A stretch of DNA of 56,550 nt from Acidobacteriota bacterium (GTDB lineage Bacteria > Acidobacteriota > Thermoanaerobaculia > Multivoradales > Multivoraceae). Positions within the stretch are counted from its first letter, which is position 1. Every line of letters begins with the position of its first letter. Below, piece by piece: positions 14,123 to 23,420 of this stretch. The translations under genes and the position numbers were made by a program. Below the pieces are notes generated by a model. That model searched no databases. It saw only the letters and a program-made list of their open reading frames with translations, and was not told the origin of the DNA. Location: assembly GCA_026707325.1 (NCBI GenBank), contig JAPOXA010000143.1, forward strand, positions 1-56,550. The letters run 5' to 3'.

Positions 14123-16083
14123 CCCGCGCGGTGCCGGCGGGTGGCCTGGCTTCGCTATCGTGGCGAGCCGTGCACGGAGCCTGTTCCGCCTCGACCGGCT
14201 CACGGACTTGCGTCGCCGCCGCGGGTCCGGTCGCGATGGCGCTTCTCGGGGCCCTTTGCTTTCTGAGCACCGCCGTGCTTCCGGCCCAGGAAGGCCCGAC
14301 CCACGCGATCGCCTACTTCGGCGAACCGAAGTACCCCGCGGACGTTCCGCACTTCGACTACGTCAACCCGGATGCGCCCAAGGGCGGCGAAGTGCGGCTC
14401 TTTCTCCCGGGCACGTTCAACAACCTGCACCCGTACTCGGACAAGGGACGCCCCGAGCTCTTCAACTGGTGGCGGCGCTCGACGATCACCCTCGATCGGC
14501 TGATGATTGCCTCCGAGGACGAACTCTCGACCCTCTACTGTCTGCTGTGCGAGACGGTCGAAGTCGCGGAGGACTACAGTTGGGTCGCCTTCACCCTCCG
14601 GCCCGCGGCGCGATGGCACGACGGCATGCCGGTCACGGTCGACGATGTCGTCTGGACCTTCGAGACGCTCAAGGTCGACGGCACGGTCAGCTTCAAGGCC
14701 ACCTGGCGCCACGTGGAGGGCATCGAAGCGTTGGGGGAGCGCTCGTTTCGTTTTCTCATCGCAGCCGACAGGAGAAGCCGCAGGTCGGTGATGGAGGCGG
14801 CCGCCTTCTTCCCGATGCCGAAGCACTACTGGCAGGACCGGGACTTCACGGCGACCACCATGGAGCCGCCGCTCGGCAACGGCGCCTACCGCATCGGCGA
14901 GGTCGACACGGGCCGGCGCATCGTCTTCGAGCGGGTCCCCGACTACTGGGCGAAGGACCTCAACTTCAGGCGCGGCTACGACAACTTCGATCGCTTCGGC
15001 GTCCTCTACTTTCGCGACATCAAGGCGGGCATCCAGGCGCTCAAGGCCCGCGTGGTCGACTACTACCGCGACCAGGACGAGCGGGAGTTCGCCACCGCCT
15101 ACGACTTCCCCGAGGTCGACATGGGGCTCTTCAACAAGGAGACCTACCGGATGGCGGAGACCTACGGGATGCACTGGTCGGTCGTCTTCAACTCCCGCCT
15201 GCCGCTGTTTGCGGACATTCGCGTCCGCGAAGCGCTGACCCTCGCCTACAACTTCGACTGGGGCAACCGCACCCTTCAGTACGGCGCCCTGCGCCGCAAC
15301 AGCACGTTCTTCCTGGGCTCCGGGATGGCGGCGCGCGGTCTGCCGTCGCCCGAGGAGCTCGCGCTGCTCGAGCCGCTACGGGACCATGTCCCCGAGCGCG
15401 CGTTCACGCAGGAGTTCACCCTGCCCGAAGGCGACGGCTACGGCCGCAACCGGGAGGCGCTCCTGCGTGCCGGAGAACTGCTCGACGAGGCCGGCTGGGT
15501 CGTGCGCGACTTCCGGCGCGTCAACGCGGCGACGGGAGAGCGGCTCCGGTTCGAGATCATGGTCCAGTTGAGGGAGCACGAGCGCATGCTGGTGCCCTAC
15601 GTGGAGAACCTGAAGCGGCTCGGCATCGAGGCGACGGTCCGCCGCGTCGAGGCGAACATCTACACGAATCGCGCGCGGCGCTACGAGTTCGACATGACGA
15701 TGCAGAAGATCTACACGCACCGCGTCCCGCGGCCGACGCTCATGCGCAACCTCATGCGGTCGGACGGCGCCGAGCTGCCGAACCTGCTCAACTACGCGGG
15801 GATCGACAATCCGGCCGTGGACGCCCTGGTGGAGAAGGTGATCGCGGCCGAGACGGAAGAGGAGATGAACATTGCGGGGCGGGCGCTCGACCGGGTGCTG
15901 CTGTGGAGCTTCTACGTCATCCCCGAAGGCGCCCCCAAGGGACGTCACCTCCTGTACTGGGATCGGTACGGCCACCCCCCACTCGGGCGCGAGCACATGA
16001 ACTGGACCGGCTTCCCGCACCTCTGGTGGTTCGACGCGGAGAAGAGCGCCCGGGTCGACGCCGCCCTGGGCGAAACCCGGTAG
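14119..16083 (+). CDS. yejA: Peptide ABC transporter substrate-binding protein, YejA-like
   Basis: A periplasmic oligopeptide-binding protein (SBP family 5). The mature part opens HAIAYFGEPKYPADVPHF and YVNPDAPKGGE, characteristic of YejA, the binding protein of the YejABEF peptide/microcin C transporter. Further on are DDVVWTFETL and PLGNGAYRIGEV, typical of the family. The signal peptide core is MALLGALCFLSTAVLPA. The start is uncertain: TTG 14119 (TTGA overlap with the upstream stop), GTG 14170 or ATG 14236 all fit, and none has a good ribosome binding site. Genes for both permeases and the ATPase follow in order. Confidence 0.9.
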   Translation: MTRAVPAGGLASLSWRAVHGACSASTGSRTCVAAAGPVAMALLGALCFLSTAVLPAQEGPTHAIAYFGEPKYPADVPHFDYVNPDAPKGGEVRLFLPGTFNNLHPYSDKGRPELFNWWRRSTITLDRLMIASEDELSTLYCLLCETVEVAEDYSWVAFTLRPAARWHDGMPVTVDDVVWTFETLKVDGTVSFKATWRHVEGIEALGERSFRFLIAADRRSRRSVMEAAAFFPMPKHYWQDRDFTATTMEPPLGNGAYRIGEVDTGRRIVFERVPDYWAKDLNFRRGYDNFDRFGVLYFRDIKAGIQALKARVVDYYRDQDEREFATAYDFPEVDMGLFNKETYRMAETYGMHWSVVFNSRLPLFADIRVREALTLAYNFDWGNRTLQYGALRRNSTFFLGSGMAARGLPSPEELALLEPLRDHVPERAFTQEFTLPEGDGYGRNREALLRAGELLDEAGWVVRDFRRVNAATGERLRFEIMVQLREHERMLVPYVENLKRLGIEATVRRVEANIYTNRARRYEFDMTMQKIYTHRVPRPTLMRNLMRSDGAELPNLLNYAGIDNPAVDALVEKVIAAETEEEMNIAGRALDRVLLWSFYVIPEGAPKGRHLLYWDRYGHPPLGREHMNWTGFPHLWWFDAEKSARVDAALGETR

Positions 16084-16105
16084 TGGCTGCCCTGGGAACG
16101 CGGTC

Positions 16106-16170
16106 TCTGTCGGTGCGCGGGTCTTCTGACCCGGGGAAGAGAGAGCGCCGGCCGGAGGCCGGCGACCGTT
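16106..16170. repeat. Palindromic element remnant between yejA and yejB
   Basis: GGTGCGCGGGTC-TTCT-GACCC keeps the first hairpin of the family, followed after a short AG-rich stretch by GCCGGCC-GGA-GGCCGGC. The element fills the 92-base gap between the yejA stop and the yejB start and leaves no recognisable ribosome binding site for yejB. Confidence 0.8.
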
Positions 16171-16175
16171 AGACA

Positions 16176-17249
16176 GTGCTCCTCTACGTCCTGCGCCGCA
16201 TTCTCCTCATGGTGCCGACGCTGGTCGGCGTGCTGCTGGTCAACTTCGTCATCATCCAGGCGGCGCCGGGCGGCCCGGTCGACCAGGCGATCGCCCGGCT
16301 GCAGGGCACCGGCCTCGACGCGGGAGTCGGGCTCCTGGGCGGCGGAGCGGGCGCGACCCTGGAGACCGAGCTCACCGCCACCGGTGGCATCGACCCGGCG
16401 CTGATCGAGGAGCTCGAGAGGCAGTTCGGCTTCGACAAGCCGGCGCACATCCGTTTCTTCATCATGCTGCGCGACTACCTGCGCTTCGACCTGGGCGAGA
16501 GCTTCTACCAGGACGTGCCGGTCATCGACCTCGTCCTGAACCGGCTGCCGGTGTCCATGTCCCTCGGGCTCTGGACCCTGCTCATCGTGTACTCGGTGTC
16601 GATCCCGCTCGGCATCCGCAAGGCGACCGCCGACGGTTCGCCGTTCGACATCTGGACGAGCGTCGTGATCCTCGTCGGCTACGCGATCCCCGCCTTCATC
16701 CTGGCCGTGCTGCTGATCGTGCTCTTCGCGCGCGGCGGGATGATCGAGTACTTCCCGCTGCGCGGCCTGGTGTCCGAGGACTTCGCCGATCTGGGTCTCT
16801 GGGCCCAGGTGAAGGACTACTTCTGGCACCTGGTGCTGCCGATCTCGGCCCTGGTCGCCGGGAGCTTCGCCACCCTCACCATGCTGACCAAGAACTCGTT
16901 CCTGGACGAGATCCACAAGCAGTACGTGCTGACGGCCAAGGCGAAGGGCCTGCGGACGCGCCGCGTCCTCTACGGCCACGTGTTCCGCAACGCGATGCTG
17001 ATCGTCATCGCCGGTTTCCCGAGGGCGCTGGTCGGGGCGCTGTTCACCGGCGTGCTGCTCGCCGAGATCATCTTCTCGCTCGACGGTCTGGGCCTCCTCG
17101 GCTTCGAGGCGATCGTCACCCGTGACTACCCGATCATCTTCGGGACGTTGTACATCTCGACCCTGCTGGCGCTCGTGCTGCAGCTTCTGACGGACGTGAC
17201 GTATACGTTGACGGATCCACGGATCGACTTCGAGAGGCGGGACGTGTGA
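16176..17249 (+). CDS. yejB: Peptide ABC transporter permease, YejB-like
   Basis: 357 residues, close to the usual YejB length. It opens with YVLRRILLMVPTLVGVLLVN and then QAAPGGPVDQ, the standard start of BPD-type permeases of the OppB/DppB class. At least five further hydrophobic segments follow. The cytoplasmic EAA loop that contacts the ATPase is LTAKAKGLRTRRVLYGH near residue 255. Start at GTG 16176 is chosen because it places the first membrane helix correctly; no ribosome binding site is visible because a palindromic element lies immediately upstream. The TGA overlaps the GTG of yejE. Confidence 0.92.
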   Translation: MLLYVLRRILLMVPTLVGVLLVNFVIIQAAPGGPVDQAIARLQGTGLDAGVGLLGGGAGATLETELTATGGIDPALIEELERQFGFDKPAHIRFFIMLRDYLRFDLGESFYQDVPVIDLVLNRLPVSMSLGLWTLLIVYSVSIPLGIRKATADGSPFDIWTSVVILVGYAIPAFILAVLLIVLFARGGMIEYFPLRGLVSEDFADLGLWAQVKDYFWHLVLPISALVAGSFATLTMLTKNSFLDEIHKQYVLTAKAKGLRTRRVLYGHVFRNAMLIVIAGFPRALVGALFTGVLLAEIIFSLDGLGLLGFEAIVTRDYPIIFGTLYISTLLALVLQLLTDVTYTLTDPRIDFERRDV

Positions 17250-18373
17250 GCGGGTCCGACTCCGTCGGCGCGGCGGAACTTCCGGAGGCCGGCGCTTCGC
17301 GCCGGATGCCGGCGGGGACGCCGGCGCACCTAGTGTTCGCGGCGGTCTCCACCCTGGGGCAGAGGCGATGGGCCGCCTTCAAGGCGAACCGGCGGGGCTA
17401 CTGGTCGCTCCGGATCTTCCTCGTCATCTTCGGCGCCACCCTGTTCGCCGAGGTGCTCGCCAACGACAAGCCCCTGGTCGTCCGCCACGAGGGCCGCTTC
17501 TACTTCTCGATCGTGGCGACGTACGCGGAGACCGAGTTCGGCGGCGTGTTCGAGACGGAGGCCGACTATCGGGAACCGTTCGTCAAGGATCTCATCCGCG
17601 ACGGCGGCGGCTGGATGATCTGGCCGCCGATTCCCTACGCCCACGACACGATCGACTACGAGCTTCCGGGGCCGGCCCCCTACCCGCCGTCGGCTCGGCA
17701 CTGGCTGGGCACCGACGACGTCGGCAAGGACGTGCTCGCGGGCCTCATCTACGGCATCCGGCTGTCTTTCCTGTTCGGCCTGGTGCTGACGGCCCTGAGC
17801 TCGATCATCGGCGTGCTCGCGGGCGCGGTCCAGGGCTACCTGGGGGGCAAGGTGGACCTGTTCGGCCAGCGCCTGATCGAGATCTGGGCCGGGCTGCCGA
17901 TCCTCTTCGTGCTGATCATCCTCTCCAGCATCGTGGAGTCCAACGTCTTCTGGCTGCTCGGCATCCTGGTCGCGTTCAGTTGGATGGCGCTGGTGGGCGT
18001 GGTGCGGGCTGAGGTGCTGCGCGCCCGAAACTTCCAGTACGTGACGGCCGCGCGGGCCCTGGGAGCCGGGGACCGGCGGATCGTCCGACGGCATGTCCTG
18101 CCCAACGCGATGGTCGCAACGTTCACCTTCCTGCCCTTCATCCTGACCGGGTCGATCACGCTGCTGACGTCGCTCGACTTCCTCGGCTTCGGCCTGCCCG
18201 CCGACGCGCCTTCGCTCGGCCGGCTGCTCGCCCAGGGCCGCGCCAACCTGCACGCCCCGTGGCTGGGGCTGATGTCTTTCTTCACCCTGGCGACCCTGCT
18301 GACGCTCGTCATCTTCATCGGCGAAGCGCTGCGCGACGCCTTCGACCCGCGAAGGACCGGGACTGCGTCGTGA
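17246..18373 (+). CDS. yejE: Peptide ABC transporter permease, YejE-like, with repeat-derived N-terminus
   Basis: 375 residues. From about residue 38 (QRRWAAFKANRRGYWSLRIF) the sequence follows YejE closely: the AND-KPL motif, QGYLGGKVDLFGQR, MALVGVVRAEVLRARNF and DFLGFGLP. The EAA loop is TAARALGAGDRRIVRRH. The GTG at 17246 overlaps the yejB stop. From memory of E. coli YejE, only about ten residues normally precede the RWARFRxNRRGYWSL-type motif; here there are over 35, and the excess coincides with a palindromic element at 17282-17331. The addition lies in the cytoplasmic tail before the first helix and is probably tolerated. Confidence 0.92.
   Translation: MSGSDSVGAAELPEAGASRRMPAGTPAHLVFAAVSTLGQRRWAAFKANRRGYWSLRIFLVIFGATLFAEVLANDKPLVVRHEGRFYFSIVATYAETEFGGVFETEADYREPFVKDLIRDGGGWMIWPPIPYAHDTIDYELPGPAPYPPSARHWLGTDDVGKDVLAGLIYGIRLSFLFGLVLTALSSIIGVLAGAVQGYLGGKVDLFGQRLIEIWAGLPILFVLIILSSIVESNVFWLLGILVAFSWMALVGVVRAEVLRARNFQYVTAARALGAGDRRIVRRHVLPNAMVATFTFLPFILTGSITLLTSLDFLGFGLPADAPSLGRLLAQGRANLHAPWLGLMSFFTLATLLTLVIFIGEALRDAFDPRRTGTAS
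17282..17331. repeat. Palindromic element inside yejE
   Basis: In reverse orientation: CCGG-AGGCCGGCGC-TTC-GCGCCGGAT, then GCCGGCG-GGGA-CGCCGGC and the end GCACC. It is translated as residues about 13-29 of YejE (EAGASRRMPAGTPA). The second hairpin is the reverse complement of the first hairpin of the copy at 12902. Confidence 0.85.
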
Positions 18374-19971
18374 CGGCGCCGGCGCCCCTTCTCGGAATCT
18401 CCGACCTCTCCGTCGCCTTCGACGGCGTACAGGTCGTCCACGGGCTCGACCTGCGCCTCGACCGGGGCGAGTCCGTCGCGCTGGTCGGCGAGTCCGGTTC
18501 GGGCAAGTCGGTCACGGCGTTGTCGGTCCTCCAGTTGCTCTCCTACCCGCGTGCGTCGCATCCGACCGGCTCGATCCTCGTGGACGGCGAAGAAGTCGTC
18601 GGTGCCGACGAGAAGGACATGCGTCCACTCCGCGGCGGCCGGATCTCCATGGTCTTTCAGGAGCCGATGACCTCGCTGAATCCGCTCCACACGATCAGGA
18701 AGCAGGTCGAGGAGGTGCTGGCGGTGCATGCGGGTCTGAGCGGACCCGCCGCTAGGGAACGCACCGTGGAACTGCTCGAACTCGTGGGCCTGCAGGAAGC
18801 ACGCGAGCGGCTGGACTCCTACCCGCACCAGCTCTCCGGCGGCCAGCGGCAGCGGGTGATGATCGCGATGGCGATCGCGGGCGACCCGGACCTGCTGATC
18901 GCCGACGAGCCGACGACGGCGCTCGACGTCACCGTCCAGGCCCAGATGCTGGCCCTGATCAAGGAGCTGCAGGAGCGGCTCGGGATGGCGCTGCTGCTGA
19001 TCACCCACGACCTCGGGATCGTCCGCTTCATGGCGGATCGTGTGTACGTGATGGAGCAGGGGCGGGTCGTCGAGGACGGCCCGACGGCCAAGGTCTTCGA
19101 GCGGCCGCGGCACGCCTACACTCGCAAGCTGATCGACGCCGAGCCGGGAAGCGTCAGCCCGATTGCTGAGGACGAAGCGTCGCCGCTGGTCGAAACGAAG
19201 AACCTGACGGTCGAGTTCCCGCTGCGGGGCTGGCCGCGGAAGAAGACCCTGGTGGCCGTCGACGACGTGTGCCTCAGCGTGCGGCGGGGACACAGCCTCG
19301 GCGTCGTCGGCGAATCGGGCAGCGGCAAGACGACCCTGGCGATGGCGATGGTCCGGCTGATCTCGAGCCGCGGCGGCATCGTCTTCGACGGCGAGTCCAT
19401 CCACGAGCTGGGCTTCAGGCAGCTCAAGCCGCTCCGCCGGTCGATGCAGATCGTCTTCCAGGACCCGTACGGCAGCCTGTCGCCCCGCCTGAGTGTCGAG
19501 GAGATCGTCTCCGAGGGGCTGGCCATCCACGAACCGGGCATGAGCGCGGGCGAGCGACGCGACCGGGTCGCCGAAGTCCTGACCGAGGTCGGCCTCGACC
19601 CGGAGATCGGGCGCCGCTATCCGCACGAGTTCTCCGGCGGCCAGCGCCAGCGGATCGCCGTCGCCCGCGCGATGATCCTCCGGCCCCGCTTCGTCGTGCT
19701 GGACGAGCCGACCTCCTCGCTCGACATGACGGTGCAGGCGCAGATCGTGGAGTTGCTGCTCGACCTCCAGCAGCGCCACGGTCTGACCTACCTCTTCATC
19801 AGCCACGACCTCAAGGTCGTGCGTGCGCTGTGCGACGAGATCCTCGTGATGAAGGACGGCCGCATCGTCGAGCAGGGGCCGGCCGCCCAACTCTTCGAAG
19901 CGCCGTGCGAGCCGTACACGCAGGCGCTGATGAATGCCGCCCTGGACCTGGGCAGGACTCTTCCGGCGTAG
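18370..19971 (+). CDS. yejF: Peptide ABC transporter ATPase with two nucleotide-binding domains, YejF-like
   Basis: 533 residues with two complete ABC modules. Domain 1: Walker A GESGSGKS (near residue 42), signature LSGGQRQRV, Walker [13 protein letters not shown]. Domain 2: Walker [10 protein letters not shown] (near 317), signature [10 protein letters not shown], Walker [13 protein letters not shown]. This tandem design is that of YejF, which powers uptake through YejB and YejE. The GTG start at 18370 overlaps the yejE stop (GTGA). An upstream in-frame start at 18259 would run into yejE and is rejected. It is the last gene of the operon and converges with a toxin gene 18 bases later. Confidence 0.94.
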   Translation: MTAPAPLLGISDLSVAFDGVQVVHGLDLRLDRGESVALVGESGSGKSVTALSVLQLLSYPRASHPTGSILVDGEEVVGADEKDMRPLRGGRISMVFQEPMTSLNPLHTIRKQVEEVLAVHAGLSGPAARERTVELLELVGLQEARERLDSYPHQLSGGQRQRVMIAMAIAGDPDLLIADEPTTALDVTVQAQMLALIKELQERLGMALLLITHDLGIVRFMADRVYVMEQGRVVEDGPTAKVFERPRHAYTRKLIDAEPGSVSPIAEDEASPLVETKNLTVEFPLRGWPRKKTLVAVDDVCLSVRRGHSLGVVGESGSGKTTLAMAMVRLISSRGGIVFDGESIHELGFRQLKPLRRSMQIVFQDPYGSLSPRLSVEEIVSEGLAIHEPGMSAGERRDRVAEVLTEVGLDPEIGRRYPHEFSGGQRQRIAVARAMILRPRFVVLDEPTSSLDMTVQAQIVELLLDLQQRHGLTYLFISHDLKVVRALCDEILVMKDGRIVEQGPAAQLFEAPCEPYTQALMNAALDLGRTLPA

Positions 19972-19989
19972 GAGCCCGGCCCTTGCCGC

Positions 19990-20424
19990 TTACGGGGCCA
20001 GCGGGTAGTGGCAGGTCACGCCGCGGAAGCGCCGGAAGTCGTGGTCGGCGGTGTGGACCTCGCCTCGGTGAGCGCGCGCGAGGGCCGCGATCTGCGCGTC
20101 CGTGACCAGGTCCCCGCCGGTGGATCCAGCGTCGGCCAGCAACTCGACGACCTGCCGCACATGGTCTTCACCGGGAAGCAGGAGCCGCGTGACGGGGTGG
20201 TCCGTCCACTCGGCCACCAGACCGCCCGCGGCTTCGAGCGGGAGCGGCTCCCGGAAGGCGCGCCGATTCGTGCTGACTCGCAGGAAAGCAAGAAGAACGG
20301 GTTGGCAGAGGCCGACCGGCACCGTGCCGCTCAGGCAGCCGCCCCACCACTTCGCTGCCCGAGCATGGAACGGGCTTGTCGAATCGACCGCGTACAGGAG
20401 GAGATTCGCGTCCGGGACGATCAT
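19990..20424 (-). CDS. PIN-domain toxin, VapC-like
   Basis: 144 residues. PIN-domain acidic residues are visible: MIVPDANLLLYAVD at the N-terminus, an internal Glu region (HARAAKWWGG, then FLRVSTNRRAF), TDAQIAALA, and HTADHDFRRF near the C-terminus. PIN toxins of VapBC modules are Mg-dependent ribonucleases that cut tRNA or rRNA. The ATG overlaps the antitoxin stop by four bases (20421-20424), the usual coupling. The target RNA cannot be predicted. Confidence 0.88.
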   Translation of the reverse strand: MIVPDANLLLYAVDSTSPFHARAAKWWGGCLSGTVPVGLCQPVLLAFLRVSTNRRAFREPLPLEAAGGLVAEWTDHPVTRLLLPGEDHVRQVVELLADAGSTGGDLVTDAQIAALARAHRGEVHTADHDFRRFRGVTCHYPLAP

Positions 20425-20714
20425 CCCGATTCGCGCCCGGCGTCCTCGTCGACCAGGCGACGGGTCACTTCGAGGAACGCCTCCGTGTCCATCTCCGCCT
20501 CCAGGGCGGAGAGCTTCCCGAGGTCGTATCCGGCCCTTACGCCCATGGGGTAGGTCCGTTGGACGAAGGGCGGACGCTCCGGATCTCCCGCGATTCCGGC
20601 GAGTCCCTGGCGCACGGCGTCGTTCAGGGTCTGCTTGAAGGTCTGCCCCCGCTGGCGCATCGCCTCGCGTAGCAGTGACTCCGTATCGGCGTCGAGCGTA
20701 ACGGTTGTTCGCAT
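20421..20714 (-). CDS. Ribbon-helix-helix antitoxin, VapB-like
   Basis: 97 residues. The N-terminus MRTTVTLDADTESLLREAM is a ribbon-helix-helix DNA-binding strand and helix, and QTFKQTLNDAVRQGL is the second helix. The acidic C-terminal half (EMDTEAFLEVTRRLVDEDAG) would wrap around and block the PIN toxin encoded downstream. No ribosome binding site precedes the ATG at 20714; a perfect -35 box and a palindrome put the transcription start at about the start codon, so the message may be leaderless. Confidence 0.85.
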   Translation of the reverse strand: MRTTVTLDADTESLLREAMRQRGQTFKQTLNDAVRQGLAGIAGDPERPPFVQRTYPMGVRAGYDLGKLSALEAEMDTEAFLEVTRRLVDEDAGRESG

Positions 20715-20718
20715 GGAG

Positions 20719-20749
20719 GCATCATGATGCTCTATATGGATGCTGTCAA
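20719..20749 (-). promoter_or_regulatory. vapBC promoter with palindromic operator
   Basis: On the minus strand TTGACA (20749-20744) is followed by a 17-base spacer and CATGAT (20726-20721) as a weak -10. The -10 lies inside the perfect 12-base palindrome GCATCATGATGC (20719-20730). Transcription would begin close to the vapB ATG at 20714. Autorepression by the antitoxin is inferred. Confidence 0.6.
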
Positions 20750-20838
20750 GTGTTCAAGAGTGGAAAGGTCGAGCGTGCCGGCTCGATGTACTGCGGCCTT
20801 GGTTCGCGTAGCATCTCGCCCGCGAAAGGAGCGCATCC

Positions 20839-23418
20839 GTGACTTGGACGAAGAGATATCCGTCGCTGGCCGGGGCTGCCGTTGCGGCCTTCATCCTGCT
20901 CGCGCCGGCCGCCGCGCTCGGCCAGGAGGAGGACCACGAGCACGAATCCCACGACGAGGGCGAGGCGCATGAGCACGAGTTCGACGAGGAGATCGTCGTC
21001 CTCGGCAGCCGCGCGCACGCCCGCTCGGTAACCGAATCCCAGGTCCCCATCGACGCGATCCCGGTCGAGGACATCACGCGCCAGGGCGCCGCGGCGCTCG
21101 ACTACCAGTTGCGGAACCTGATTCCCTCCTTCAACGTGGCGACCCACCCGATCAGCGACGCGGCGACCCTGGTGCGGCCGTCCAGCCTGCGCAACCTCGC
21201 GCACGACCACACGCTGATCCTGGTCAACGGCAAGCGCCGCCACCGGTCGTCGGTCGTCGCCTGGTTCGGTGGCGTGACGGACGGGGCGCAGGGGCCCGAC
21301 ATCTCGACCATCCCGGCGATCGCCCTGCAGCGCGTCGAGGTGCTGCGCGACGGCGCGTCGGCCCAGTACGGCTCGGACGCGATCGCGGGCGTCATCAACT
21401 TCCTGCTCAAGGACGACGCCTCGGGCGGCGGCATCGAGCTGAACAGCGGCAGCTACATCGCCGGCGACGGCGCGGGCTACAGCGTGGCCGGCAACTTCGG
21501 CCTGCCCATGGGCGAGAACGGCTTCGCCAACCTGAGCTTCGAGTACGGCGAGGCGGACCCGACCAGCCGCAGCGTCCAGCGCCAGGACGCGGCCGCGCTG
21601 ATCGCCGCCGGCAACCACGACGTCCGGCAGCCGGTGCAGATCTGGGGCAACCCCGAGATCGAGGACGACGTGAAGCTGTTCGCCAACCTCGGCCACCGCT
21701 CCGGCGGCGGCCTGGAGTTCTACGGCTTCGCCAACTACGCCGAGAAGAAGATGACCGAGGGCTTCTTCTTCCGCAACCCGAACTCGCGGCAGAGCATCTA
21801 CAGCCTCGACGGCGGCGAGACGCTGCTGATCGGCGACGTCCTCCGCGCCAACGGCATGGGCTCGGCGAACTGCCCGACGGTCACGGTGACGAACAACGTG
21901 CCCGACCCGGCCGCCCTCGCCCAGGTCTTTGCCGACCCGAACTGCTTCTCCTTCCAGGAGATCGCTCCGGGCGGCTTCACTCCGCAGTTTGGCGGCTGGA
22001 TCACGGACGGTTCGATCGTCGCGGGCTTCCGGAAGGAGCTGGACAACGGCTTCACCTGGGATCTCTCCGCCAGCCTCGGCTCGCACGAGTCGGACTTCTT
22101 CTTCATGAACACCGTCAACGCGTCGCTCGGCCCGAACACGCCGCGCGACTTCGACCCCGGCCTGTACGAACAGGAAGACGTCAACCTGAACTTCGACGTC
22201 TCCTACTCCGTGTCGCACCGGCTCAGCGTCGCCGCCGGCGCCGAGTGGCGCGACGAGCGCTTCACCGTCGGCGCCGGGGGGAGGCCGTCCTGGGAGGTCG
22301 GTCCCTACGCGGAGCAGGGCTTCATTCCCGCCTCGAACGGTTTCCCCGGTTTCCCCGACTACACGGCCGGAACCTGGAGCCGCGAGAACGTGGCCGTCTA
22401 CGGCGACGTCGAGCTGCACGGCGAGGACGACCAGTGGGGCCTCGGCGCCGCCCTCCGTGTCGAGGACTACGACGTCTTCGGCAACACGACGAACGGCAAG
22501 CTGTCGTTTCGCCGGGAACTGAGCGAAACCGCCGCGATCCGCGGCGGCGTCAGCACCGGCTTCCGCGCGCCGACGCCGGGGCAGCAGAACGCGCTCAACG
22601 TGCAGACGACGATCGATTCGGTGACCCTCGAACTCGTCGACAGCGCCACGGTGCCCTCCACCTTCATCGCGGCGGAGCTGCGGGGAGGCAAGCCGCTCGA
22701 GCCCGAGGAGTCCGTACACGCGACGGCCGGCCTGGTGATCGACAACGGACCGTTCACGCTGACCGCCGACCTGTTCAACGTCGACATCGACGACCGACTG
22801 TCGCTCTCGCAGGTCCTCACGCTCACCGAGGACGAGCGCGAACTGCTGCTCTCGCAGGGCATCACCTCGGCGCGGAACCTGTCCTTCTTCCGCTTCTTCA
22901 TCAACGACTTCTCGACCCGCACGCAGGGCATCGACCTCGTCTCGACCTGGATTCCGGTCGCCTTCGACGGCGACACCGAGTTCAGCTTCACCCTGAACTA
23001 CACCGACACCGAGGTGACGAAGGACTCCGACCTGCTGAGCCCCGCCGACGTGGTCTCCATCGAACGCGGCGTGCCACGCCTGCGCTGGAACGTCGCGGTC
23101 GGCCAGCAGGTGGGCCCGGTCGGCCTGCTGGGACGGCTGAGCTACTACGGCTCCTGGATCGACTACTACTACACGCGGCTGTGGGCCGACGCGGCGCCGC
23201 CGGTGCAGGATTCGGCCTTCATCTTCGACTTCGAGGCCACGATCCCGGTCGCCGCGGACACGACTGTTTCCGTCGGCGCTCAGAACATGTTCGATGTCCT
23301 GGCGTCCGCGCCGGCACCGCTGGTCGACGTGCTGGGTTCGCGGTACAGCCCGGTGACGCCGTGGGGGCTGAGTGGCGGTTACTACTACGCCCGGTTGAAC
23401 TATAGGTGGGGTCGGTAG
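20839..23418 (+). CDS. TonB-dependent outer-membrane receptor with His-rich N-terminus
   Basis: 859 residues. Start at GTG 20839, with AGGAG eight bases upstream. A signal peptide (AVAAFILLAPAAALG) precedes an acidic, histidine-rich stretch (HEHESHDEGEAHEHEFDEE). The TonB-box-like EEIVVLGSRA follows, then the plug domain (DALDYQLRNLIP-like region; TLILVNGKRRHRSS; VEVLRDGASAQYGSDAIAG). The remainder is the 22-strand barrel, ending in aromatic-rich LSGGYYYARLNYRWGR. It takes up an unknown ligand across the outer membrane. The His-rich segment could bind zinc or another transition metal, but that is inference. No neighbouring gene tells the ligand. Confidence 0.92.
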   Translation: MTWTKRYPSLAGAAVAAFILLAPAAALGQEEDHEHESHDEGEAHEHEFDEEIVVLGSRAHARSVTESQVPIDAIPVEDITRQGAAALDYQLRNLIPSFNVATHPISDAATLVRPSSLRNLAHDHTLILVNGKRRHRSSVVAWFGGVTDGAQGPDISTIPAIALQRVEVLRDGASAQYGSDAIAGVINFLLKDDASGGGIELNSGSYIAGDGAGYSVAGNFGLPMGENGFANLSFEYGEADPTSRSVQRQDAAALIAAGNHDVRQPVQIWGNPEIEDDVKLFANLGHRSGGGLEFYGFANYAEKKMTEGFFFRNPNSRQSIYSLDGGETLLIGDVLRANGMGSANCPTVTVTNNVPDPAALAQVFADPNCFSFQEIAPGGFTPQFGGWITDGSIVAGFRKELDNGFTWDLSASLGSHESDFFFMNTVNASLGPNTPRDFDPGLYEQEDVNLNFDVSYSVSHRLSVAAGAEWRDERFTVGAGGRPSWEVGPYAEQGFIPASNGFPGFPDYTAGTWSRENVAVYGDVELHGEDDQWGLGAALRVEDYDVFGNTTNGKLSFRRELSETAAIRGGVSTGFRAPTPGQQNALNVQTTIDSVTLELVDSATVPSTFIAAELRGGKPLEPEESVHATAGLVIDNGPFTLTADLFNVDIDDRLSLSQVLTLTEDERELLLSQGITSARNLSFFRFFINDFSTRTQGIDLVSTWIPVAFDGDTEFSFTLNYTDTEVTKDSDLLSPADVVSIERGVPRLRWNVAVGQQVGPVGLLGRLSYYGSWIDYYYTRLWADAAPPVQDSAFIFDFEATIPVAADTTVSVGAQNMFDVLASAPAPLVDVLGSRYSPVTPWGLSGGYYYARLNYRWGR

Positions 23419-23420
23419 CG

